This document shows, piece after piece, positions 12,401 to 21,529 of a stretch of 64,000 nucleotides of DNA (positions are counted from its first letter, which is position 1; every line of letters begins with the position of its first letter). The stretch lies in contig JAYESD010000003.1 of assembly GCA_036927565.1 (NCBI GenBank), positions 36,211,325 to 36,275,324 of the forward strand, in the 5' to 3' direction. The stretch comes from Tuctoria greenei. Its lineage: Eukaryota > Streptophyta > Magnoliopsida > Poales > Poaceae. The notes under the pieces are model-generated. The model worked only from the letters and a program-made list of their open reading frames with translations. It was not told the DNA's origin and made no database searches. A program made the position numbers and the translations under genes.

Positions 12401-13217
12401 ATTGAGAAACAGAAAGCAAGTTGTATTTTAAATTTTTAACAAGTGCCACATCTTTTAAAGTGTAGTGATTATTTACTCTAATTGATCCTTTAGCAATAAT
12501 AAGAGTTGAAGAATTATCGGCAAAAGTAACATTCTCTACACGTGACACAAAAGAGAGGGAGGAGAACCATTCTTTGTTACCGGACATGTGGCATGAGCAA
12601 CCTGAATCCACAATCCATATGTTCTCCTTCCTCAAGCGTGAAACCTACACAGCAGCACAATACGTCAATGACTCAATACTGGGGTTAGTCAATAAGCATT
12701 TGGGAATCCAGTACTGAGCCACGTGACGTCCAGTAGGAACAACACGCGAAAGCTGTAACAACACAGCAGGTTTATGAGTCAAGAGTTGAGGTTTTCTGTT
12801 CTTAACCACTGATTTAACAGTTGTTACGCGTTTAGCACGATAACCAGTAGCTCCGTAGGTGAATGCAGAAGTTGCAAGGGAAAAGGCTGAAGCTCCGGGT
12901 GCAAGAACTGAAGTTCGGGGGGGGGGGACAACAGAAGGTCTGGGAGCTCTCGGAGCTATCGGAACTACCAGAGCTGCTTTTGCAGATTTCTTACCAGAAG
13001 GTATGGATGCTACCTTTACAAATTTGTGACTCATTAAAGCAGATTGCATGTTTCTAATTTTCTGTTTAGTAAGAATGGCAGATTTATCATGAAAGTTATG
13101 AGATCTAGCAGACATTTTATCCTTTTTAATTTGTTTAGCTAGTCTATAACAGAAATCTACGACATGACCATCTTTATCACAGTAAGTACAATGAAATTTA
13201 ATTTTGTAATCGTGTTT
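9465..13217 (-). pseudogene. copia pol remnant, copy B (second zinc knuckle, protease, integrase, RT, RNase H)
   Basis: It continues in the same frame as gag and is interrupted only by stops at about 12645-12647, 12000-12002, 10569-10571 and 9756-9758, with no frameshift. Landmarks in coding order are a CX2CX4HX4C knuckle (CTYCDKDGHVVDFC, about 13149-13190), the protease WIVDSGCSCHM (about 12600), the WHRRL pre-integrase block, the integrase VDDYSRYSW region, the RT YVDDIIFG near 10410, and RNase H RKSTSGSCHF. Two stops can be read against copy A: the stop at 12000 is Gln there and the stop at 9756 is Trp. It is a dead gene. Confidence 0.9.
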
Positions 13218-13220
13218 AGA

Positions 13221-14999
13221 TTAGCATCCAACATTAGAAACAAAATTAAAAAGCACTCCTACAGATTTAAAAATCACATCCTTTTGTTTAGGGACAGTTT
13301 TGATTAAACCTCTTTCAAATGTTTTTACTACGTGTGGTGGATGTGTTTTAGAATAAGCATGGGAATAAAAACTTAAACCAGTTTTATCATTGCAAGGTTT
13401 AGAAGAATTTAACAGCAAGTCTAGATTCTTATTCCCATTACTAAACCGCTCTAGTGTCCTATTCATGTCATCAAGCTCTTTAGACAAGTCTAGGCAGTTT
13501 TCACATGAAGCTTTACCTTTAAGTTTGCAGTTAGAACAATTTTTAACTTCATGTGTTCGTAAAGCATTGTTCAGAATGGAAATTTCATTCATTGCATCTT
13601 TTAGTTTCTTATCAAGATTATCACATGCAGAATAATGCAAATCATTTGTAGAACAAGAAGCATTTTTTAAGTGTTTAACATTAAAATCAGACAGCTTTTT
13701 GTTCTTTTCAATTTTTTCATCAAGTCTATCTGGAGTGGAGGAGTGTGCACTTATTAATGTGGACAATTGTTCATAGATTAAGTCACATGAGGGATATGAA
13801 TCATCACTAGGAATCAAGGTTTTCAAACGGTTGATTTCAGATTCTAGTGATTCAATTTTAGCAGCATTATCCCTAAGTTTTTTGTCCTTTTTCCTGACAA
13901 TAGTAGTTGCACAAGAAATTGCATCACACATTTCATTACATGTAGAACATACCTCATAGTCGTCACTATTGTGTGCATCCTCCTGACTTGATCTTGATTT
14001 TGTTTTGCCCGTCATAAAGCATAAGTTGGTCAGATCTTCATCACTTCTAAAGTCTACATCACTTGAACTGAGCTCTTGAAGTGTGGTGATGAAGTTGTTT
14101 ATCATGTTGCGTCCTATGGTACCCTTCTTTTTCTTGTTGGAGTTTCCAGATATGGTATTGACCTTGTTCTGCTTCTCATCACAAATAGTAGGACCTGAAA
14201 GATTAGGGCATTCTGTACGAAAGTGTCCTGTCTTACCACATTCAAAGCAGCGCTGTGGTCTGGAGCTTCCTCTCCTTCTAGTTCTCACATTTTGCAATGC
14301 TTTTGAGAATCTAGTAGAGATGAGTGCTAGTTCTTCTTCTGGAAATTCCTCAATCTGCTCCAGGGTTAGTGAGGACAACAAAGCAAGAGTATTGCAAGAT
14401 GATGATTGGCCAGAGCTAGTCATATCACGTTGTGAGACAAATGCAATAGACTTATTTGGATTCTTATGTGATAAGATGTCAATTTCATGAGTTTTTAGTT
14501 TAGAGTAAAGCACATCTAATGTAAGAGAACTCATGACAGTTGATTCTCGAATAGATGTAACTTTCATCTCCCAGATTGACATGTCTAATGCACTAAGAAG
14601 TTGCCTAGCATTCTCAGCATCAGAAAAGTTAACATTGACACTACGCATGTTGCTGAGAATTTTATTGAAACGAGCACAAAGGTCATTGATAGACTCACTG
14701 GGTTGCATCTCGAAACGCATGTATTCTTTTTTGAACATATCTTGTCTCACCTCCTTGATCGTGTTGGATCCTTCGTGATAGTCGCAAAGCGCTCTCCACA
14801 CATCGTATGCCGATCGGAGGTGTGCAACGCGGTCGAAGTCACTCTGAGTGAGTCCTTGAATGATCAAGTTTTGGACTTTGTTGTTGTTTTCGACGTCCCG
14901 TAGATCCGTAGTCGTAACTTGATTGTTTGGTGGCACTTCATAAGGTTTGTATACCTTTTCCCATATGTCGAAGCCTTGCGCCTGGATAAAAGCTTCCAT
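13221..14999 (-). pseudogene. copia gag, copy B (592 codons open, then in-frame stop)
   Basis: This is a UBN2/gag-type nucleocapsid precursor of the copia element. Residues ~40-170 match the retrotransposon gag-polypeptide pattern (helix-rich, VWRALCDYHEGS). A CX2CX4HX4C zinc knuckle starts at residue 251 (CFECGKTGHFRTEC). The region from about residue 350 to 500 is charged and probably coiled coil. An in-frame TAA at 13221-13223 separates it from the second knuckle, which begins 12 codons further on. The start at 14999 is the first ATG after the primer site, ~110 bp away. Confidence 0.85.
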
Positions 15000-15109
15000 G
15001 TGTGCTTTCCAAACCTAAAAATCAATGCCAACAAACACACAAGGTTTTTCAGAGTACTTCTCCATGAGGATTAGTCAAAAACACGTACAAATCACAAATA
15101 TTAGAGCAA

Positions 15110-15125
15110 CCTTGCTCTGATACCA
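15110..15125 (-). other. primer binding site, copy B
   Basis: On the minus strand this reads TGGTATCAGAGCAAGG, two bases inside the LTR end. The first 12 bases are complementary to the 3' end of plant initiator methionine tRNA, the usual copia primer. Confidence 0.9.
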
Positions 15126-15127
15126 AT

Positions 15128-15255
15128 TGTAGGATCGAAGAGCATGTGAAAAGCTACCAGAGGGGGTGAATGGTAGATTCAAAAATCTTACGCAATGGAA
15201 ACAATTAAACTCCAACCCCTTCAGTAGAAAATCAAACAATTGATAAACCGTGTGA
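15128..15255 (-). repeat. truncated 5' LTR of copy B (128 bp)
   Basis: It begins TGTAGGATCG beside the primer site and matches the first ~128 bp of the LTRs at 6633 and 16038. It stops abruptly where gypsy fragment G2 starts. Confidence 0.85.
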
Positions 15256-16037
15256 TGTGGTTGCAGTGGCGACCAGGTTGACATCATTACGCCATTGTTC
15301 TAGCGTTGCATGAGGCGCATCTGGCGCTGTTGTACGTTGGGGAAGAGCAGGCACTGGAATCAGCGCATTCTCCGGACTTGTAGTCGATTCGATGACCAAC
15401 GCTAGAACATCATCCTGCAACTGAGCAGCAGCTGCTGCTGCTATAGGTGGTGGCCTATTTTTTCCAGGCTGATGCGCTGCAGCACCAGCTTGTGGATCTG
15501 TGGCTGGATTGCCACCAGGATGGCGAGAGGTGCCGCCAGCTTCATTCCCTCTTCCAGCTCGTGCAGCCGGGTCAGGGGAAGTAGTAGCAGAGTTCACCAT
15601 TGTCAATCTTGAAATTCTTTGAGTAAAACCCCCTACCTGGCGCACCAAATGTCGAAGTGTAACAACGACACTTCCCCCGGTACTACTATGGAGCAATCTG
15701 TGGAGGTTCTTTTTTAGGCGGGGTGAAAACTCAAGAACTAAGATCACGGTGAACACGAGTGATTTATGTGGTTCATGCCGCCAGAGCGTAACACCCTACG
15801 TCCACAGGGTCTATGTCTTGTATTGCGTGTGTCTGGGTATGCGAGAGTTTGAGTGTATCATGTGTAGCGTGTTTTATCCTTCGCGACTGCTCATCCCTTT
15901 TATATGCTAAGGTTCGGTAGTTTACAATTTTATCAGGACCCGACAAGTGGTCCCGGACTATTAAGCATCCTATACACGATCTAAGGCACTTAATAATGAT
16001 TTAATTGCATATTAATGTGCCCCGATGGTGACGTTAC
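15256..16037 (-). mobile_element. Ty3/gypsy fragment G2
   Basis: It is a longer copy of the same gypsy scrap as 5999-6632. On the minus strand it has the LTR 3' part (16037-15650) with a TATA box complement near 15898-15905, then a TGGTGCGCCAGGTAGGGG block, then gag from an ATG at 15600. The gag frame (Ala/Pro-rich, poly-Ala, LEQWRNDVNLV) runs open into the copia LTR. Its right-hand breakpoint against a copia LTR (GTGACGTTAC then TGTAG) is the same as that of G1. Confidence 0.75.
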
Positions 16038-17829
16038 TGTAGATCGAAGAGCACGTGAAAAACTACCAAAGGGGGGTGAATGGTTGATTTAAAAATCTTA
16101 TGCAGCGGAAATAATTAAATCTCAACCCCTTCGGTAGAAAATCAAATAAATGATAAACCATGTGTGCAAATGATCTTAAATGTGTTCAATCGTGACAAAG
16201 GTGAAAGATATCAGAGAGAATCAAGTCACAAAGATGACACAACAAGAATCACTCAAATCCGTCAAGAGATACTCAAGTTACGATCGAAAGATCGAACAAA
16301 GGTCAATCTGTTCTACCGAGTAAAAACAAATCTGCAATACTGCAAAGAAACTCGTGTAGATCAAAAACCACAAATCCAATGATCGTGAAATTTTGATAGA
16401 TGATACATAATCAAGTTTTGAAGACAACCCAAAAAGAATCACGTCAATGGGATCTGTAAAACTCGAGTTATGATAAAAATACCGAAGAAAGGTAGTGCTG
16501 TGCAGAAAACTCGACGAGAAAAACTTGTCTGGAACATGTCGGACGAACAAGGCACAAAAGTTCCTTCAAACTACGATCTTTATTCAATAGAACACAAGAG
16601 GAACAGCCCAAAAGTCGTCTACCATGAGGTCTGGCCTCCCTTGCTTATATAACCAGCCCGAAGGCCAAGCCAACTCAAACGAGGACTCAAATCACGAATC
16701 GAAACTTTCCATAACTGCTCAAGATCTTCCTATTCGCAGATAGAAACAATCTCGAGACTTCCTAACAAACCAGGAAGACATCCTGTATTCCTAAAAATCT
16801 TGAATTTCGTGCAGCACACAAAACTACCACAACAAACTCAATACTTTCCATATTGAGCCATAACCGACTCAGCCAGCAGCCGAAGTATAAATGCGATATG
16901 ATCCGATCCTTCCAACCAGATCTTTCCTTCTATAAACCATCTTTGGAACCATGTTGCCACATCATGCACCGCATGCATACGTGCGAACACCTTCCTTTGA
17001 CGTCCATTAACCTTCATATGCACTGCCCTTGATTCAATCATCCCGCGCGACCTCCTGACCCATTCAACCACAATTCCTCCTGAACTTGGTTGTTGGAACC
17101 TCATCTACTCCGTGAGACTAGTCCAAAGGATCCTGTCACCAGCCATGACTTGAACTCAAGCAACACCTGCACATGAACAAACAACCAATACGTATGAGCC
17201 CAAGTCCGCGACTTGACTCAAATTAGTTCCAAACACAACACCTTTTGTGAGCACCTCACATAAGCATGTTGCAAAACCATAGTAAAATGGTATTAGCCAT
17301 ATCAACCAAAACACACCAAAAACTTAGCAAATGATTACTAAGCAATCTTTCCAAACAATGTAAAGCAAGTTCGAAACATTTCAAGGTAAAAGCAGGAACA
17401 TTACGATCAAGCTTCGAACCTTGCCAAAGCTAATCGGAGCTTGAGCCGGAGCTTACCAAAGCTAGTAGAACCTAGCCCCGAAGATTACCAAAGCTAGTAC
17501 AACCTAGCGTCGGAGCTTACCAAAGCTAGTACAACCTAGCGCCAGAGCTAGAAAAACATGTCGGAGCTAACCAACATAAGTCGGACCTAGCAAAACATAT
17601 CAGAGCTTAACAAAGACATGTCGGAGCTATCAAAGACATGCCGGAGCTAAAGACAAAACTCACTGCAGCTACCCAAAACATGTTGGACCTTGACAAAGCA
17701 AGTCGGACCAATTGTCGGACTTTGCAGAAGCTCGGAGCTAGAGTCGGACCTTGTTAAAAAGGGTGTTTTGGCATAATTTTAGAACTTATGTCATCAAAGC
17801 CAATGTATTCAGCACACATAGGTCTCACA
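16038..17829 (-). repeat. additional full LTR of the copy A/B family (1792 bp)
   Basis: It is complete on the plus strand from TGTAGATCG to GGTCTCACA. It contains the TATA complement at 16644-16651 and the small-ORF remnant at 16838-17146. Flanking bases are GTTAC on the left and ATACT on the right, so no clean target duplication is visible. It may be the displaced true 5' LTR of copy B or a solo LTR. Confidence 0.85.
16838..17146 (-). pseudogene. third copy of the LTR small ORF, with an early stop
   Basis: The ATG at 17146-17144 begins the same MAGDRILW ORF. Codon 14 is TAG (17105-17107), after which the frame reopens and runs to 16838. It is the same ORF as at 4875-5132 and 7494-7754. Confidence 0.4.
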
Positions 17830-18379
17830 ATACTATGTCTGAAGACCCCGCTGATTGTCTGTCATTGATGCGGAGTTAATGATGTGTTAACCTGGTCTTG
17901 AAGGGGCTAATTTATGGTCTTGAATGCCCACGCCGTCTTCAACATGTGGAGACTCTGTAGCCCTCCTCACCGGAGATGAAAAGTCTAGAGTCACAAGACA
18001 TGTGGCAGCTCTAGATCCACCCTTAGGAGGGAGGCGGGTCTGGAGCTGCAGGACACATGGCAGCATTGGAGCCATCCTCAGCATGGAGGCGGGTCCAGAG
18101 CTGTAGAACACGTGGCAGCACCGGAGCCATTCTCAGCAGGGAGGCGGGTCTGAAGCTGCAGGACATGTGGCAGCACTGGAGCCATCCTTAGCAGGGAGGC
18201 GGGTCCAGAGCAATAGGACATGTGGCAGCACAGGAGCCATCCTCAGCAGGGAGGTGGGTCAGGAACTGCAGGACACGTGACCCCTGAATGTCTCCTCTCC
18301 TGGAAGGTGGGACCCAACACTTCTTTTCCTGGTATGCAAGGGTACTTGGTTTGCAGGGTACTAACATACGCCAGCCATG
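17830..18379. repeat. repeat-derived spacer with a 55-bp tandem repeat (17940-18285)
   Basis: Six units with a 55-bp period are recognisable. The GACAYGTGGCAGC block recurs at 17996, 18051, 18106, 18161, 18216 and 18271, exactly 55 bp apart, with a more degenerate unit before. Each unit carries an ACGTGG-like core and GGAGGCGGGTC. The wording resembles the G-box part of the gypsy LTR at 19320-19570, so this is probably a decayed gypsy LTR. No gene was seen. Confidence 0.8.
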
Positions 18380-19171
18380 ATCAATGGGGCACATGGTCCC
18401 CAACTTGGCGTCGACAAGAGGTTCTTCTTATCTGAACTCAAACAGCTTAAGCAATTGGATCGACAAGCACGGCATGTACTTGGGGATTTCAATCTCATCT
18501 ACAGGGATAAGGATAAAAGCAAGTATCAGCTCAATCGTCGAATGATGAATTGCTTCGGAAGGGCCTTGAACCACTTGGAGGTGAAGGAGATCCCCTTGAT
18601 GGGGGGGATGTTTCACATGGTCAAATGAGCAGAACCAACCAACTATGATGAGGATCGACAGAGCCTTTGCTACTGCATACTGGGAAGGCATATACAATAA
18701 TCCAATTCTACAATGTTTGTCTTCTGCCACGTCGGATCATTGCCCCTTTATACTCCAACCCCTTACTGACAGCTATAGAAGCAAGACTTTCAAATTTGAA
18801 TCCCACTGGATCAACATGCCTGGATTCCAAAAATGTGCCCAACAAGCTTGGGACAAACCAGTGCAGCCTCAACATAATGCGATGGAAACCCTGCACATCA
18901 AGCTCAGCCGTACGGGGAAGGAACTTTGGAAGTGGTCTAAAACTCTTGTACCACAGGGTAGGCTGGTTCTAATAACAATCTCAGGTCATCATTTAGCTTG
19001 ACAAGGCAATGGAAGAGCGAGCTTTGTCGACTCAGGAGATTGATACTAGAAAACTGCTCAAACATAGGATACTTGACTTGGCGGCCATAGAAAATCTCGG
19101 GCGAGAAAAAAGTCAAGATTAACATGGTTGAGAAAGGGTGACGCTAACACAAAAAATTTTCAGATCATGGT
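18380..19171 (+). pseudogene. L1-like LINE, endonuclease fragment (segment 1 of 4)
   Basis: The endonuclease/exonuclease/phosphatase domain of a plant LINE is recognisable from GDFNLIYRDKDKS, LNRRMMNCF and the SDHCPFIL block near 18735. It is then followed by the conserved linker KGDANTKFF near 19137-19160, read across frames. Stops and frameshifts are frequent. It is cut at 19171 by the gypsy element. The reading continues at 31807 with the 5-bp duplication ATGGT on both sides. The 5' end of the LINE is missing. Confidence 0.85.
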
Positions 19172-20213
19172 TGTTGGTACCCCGCAGACCGGGTACCCCC
19201 GCGCACAAGGAGAAAACGGCTAAGGACTCAGCCTCTACTTAAGAGGCCGAATCCGAGGCTGCCACATCATGGAGGGAAAGACCAGATCCTACCTCTCCAC
19301 CGGGGCAGGCTCCCGGGCTGCCGCGTGGCTGGTAGAACTGGACCCTCACCTCCCCGCTGAGGCGGGCTCCGGGGCTGCCACGTGGCCAATCGGAACCTCG
19401 GGGTCAGGCCCGCTTCCTCGCAGGGAAAGGCACCAGAACTACCACGTGGCCCGCAGGGCTGAGCCTCCACCCCTCCACAGGGGTGGGCTCTGGATGCGCC
19501 ACGTGGCATGTACCATCGAGTGCTCGACTCCCCACAGAGGCAGGCTCCAGCGCAACCACGTGGCGGACAGCCAACTCAGTGCGGTAGGACGCCGCAGTAA
19601 AGGAAGGTGTGCGCTGCTCGAACAGGCATTAAAGTACGTGCGCCTTCCCTAGGCGAAGCGGAGTCGCGCATGCATAAGTCAAGGCTCCAGTGTCCTATCT
19701 TGTCCATGTAGCCAGTACAGACCCACGCCGCAAGACGGATGAATGGGCCGCAAGGACACGACGGGCGGGACGTGCACCGCCATCATCACCAACTATGTGT
19801 AGCCCTGGTGCACGATGCAGCGGGACAGCGCATTGACGCTCCTGACAAGGGGAAGTAGATAGCATTTAATCTTAGATCTTGTATAGGATTTGGCTTTCCC
19901 CGGGACCACCTGTCGGGGCCTGGGGCCCACCTTGTGACTGCAGAGTCTGTGGACTATAAAAGGACTCTGCAGACGACCTTCACGGGGGACGGCATTAGAC
20001 CTATTGAAACCCACACGTGCTTAAGCAAGGCAATACACAAACACTCCCGTGGACGTAGGGTGTTACGCTCCGGCGGCCCGAACCACGTAAACCCTCTATG
20101 TTCACCATCTCGCTGTGCTCAATCTCCTGGGACTAGCCCTCGTGAATCCAAAGAACCTCTGCGGGCTGCTCTCTAAGCAGGTTTGGGGGAAGTGTCGTTT
20201 AAGACCTTCGACA
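19172..20213 (+). repeat. 5' LTR of the Tat gypsy element
   Basis: It begins TGTTGGTACCCC and ends CCTTCGACA, with exactly the same length as the 3' LTR. U3 carries a CCACGTGGC array (19378, 19442, 19499, 19556, plus CCGCGTGGC at 19321). The core promoter TATAAAAG is at 19955-19962. A 10-bp inverted repeat, CTGCAGAGTC (19938-19947) and GACTCTGCAG (19963-19972), places the TATA box in a 15-nt loop. Confidence 0.93.
19955..19962 (+). promoter_or_regulatory. TATA box of the gypsy 5' LTR, in a hairpin loop
   Basis: TATAAAAG is framed by a perfect 10-bp inverted repeat. The same arrangement is kept at 31548-31555 in the 3' LTR. Confidence 0.75.
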
Positions 20214-20215
20214 TT

Positions 20216-20232
20216 TGGCGCGCCAGGTAGGG
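20216..20232 (+). other. presumed primer binding site of the gypsy element
   Basis: TGGCGCGCCAGGTAGGG lies two bases after the LTR end, where minus-strand priming occurs. The same block occurs in G1 and G2. I cannot assign the tRNA with certainty. Confidence 0.55.
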
Positions 20233-20265
20233 GGCTTTTCCCTATGAAGATTTCCACCAGCAGCA

Positions 20266-21529
20266 ATGGTGAACGGCCATTCCAACGCCGGTACATCTAG
20301 GCCGCAGTCTCGGCGACATGCAGTAGCTGAGGACCAGGCATCATCTCGCTCTAGAGCGAGATCCCGCTGTAGAGCAGCGAGGCCGGGACCTTCACGTCGC
20401 CCTGTTGTCACCTCGCCGGTTGCAGGTCCGCATGCCACACCATGGCGTACTCCAGCCATGACGGCAGCTACAGCGCCACCGGCAACAAGCCCAAAGAGTG
20501 CGCTCGCAGTAGCGCGCGCGCTACTCCACAATCCACCTGCTGGAGATACTCCTTGAGGAGCAGCTCAGCAGTGGATCAACGACGTCGACCACCTCGTCAC
20601 CGCTGCACTCAACGCACTTCCACCAAGGGAAACACATGCCCAACCGATGCATGTGTCGTTGTTGCAGACTCCAACCATCGACCAATGGACGGCAGACTCG
20701 CGATCGACCAGGATCTCGGCAACAGACCTGAGAACCGGGCTGCAGCGCCGCAGGTCAGGAGAAGACTGCCGAGTTACCATCGAGCGATAGAGGCGGACTA
20801 CAGTGCGTCGGGCCACCGCCGAATCCGGCGTATGTTACGCCACCTCCATATCAGGTGTATGTCGTGCCTCCACCCCCACAGGCGTATGCTGCACCACCCC
20901 AGCCTCAGGTGTACGCAGGACCACCTGTACACTAGGGGTATGTAGCGCCACGACTGGCGCCAGCTAGCCCCACCCAAGGGTGTGCATCTCTGGCACCTCA
21001 CCTCCGTTTCGTGGTCTGTCCACGAAAGTTCCGGCCACACATGCTGGAGAAGTACGACGGGAGTGTCAACCTGAGTGAGTTCCTGCAGATCTACTCCATC
21101 GTGATACTAGCTAAAGGAGGCGACGAGGCCGTCATGGCCAACTACTTCCCCGTCGTCCTAACCGGCCCAGCTCGGTCATGGCTCATGAACCTGCCCCACG
21201 GGTCCATAACCTCCTGGGATGAAATGTGCCGACAGTTCGTGGTGAACTTTGGCAGTTCCTACAAGCACCCCGGCACAGAGCTTGACCTCCACGCCGTTAG
21301 ACAGCGCGCTGGAGAGTCGCTGCGATCATTCATCCAGCGGTTCTCTCAAGTACGGAACACAATCCCTCATATAGCTAGCGCATCAGTTATTGTTGCGTTC
21401 AGGCAGGGTGTGAGGGACAAGAAAATGCTCGAGAAGCTAGCCACGCATGAAGTGCGTGATGTCTCCGAGCTGTTCGTCATGGCAGACAGATGTGCTAGGG
21501 CAGCTGAGGGATGCAACTGGCACTCCTAA
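20266..21529 (+). pseudogene. gypsy gag remnant
   Basis: The ATG at 20266 follows the primer site by ~35 bp. The N-terminal Ser/Arg/Pro-rich region ends at a TGA near 20557, after which the same frame reads into a QQWINDVDHLV block typical of Tat gag. A frameshift before 21011 leads into the retrotransposon gag domain (about 21017-21510): KFRPHMLEKYDGS, GPARSWLMNL, ITSWDEMCRQFV. It stops at TAA 21527-21529. It is the inactive capsid gene of the 12.6-kb element. Confidence 0.85.

Larger units (their letters stand above)
6633..15255 (-). mobile_element. Sirevirus-type copia retrotransposon, copy B
   Basis: It is a minus-strand element with a full 3' LTR (6633-8456), internal region (8457-15127), primer binding site (15110-15125) and only the first 128 bp of its 5' LTR (15128-15255). 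Gag and pol lie in one frame from 14999 to 9465. The 5' LTR is cut by gypsy fragment G2, and a full LTR of the same family follows at 16038-17829. It is inverted relative to copy A. Confidence 0.88.
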
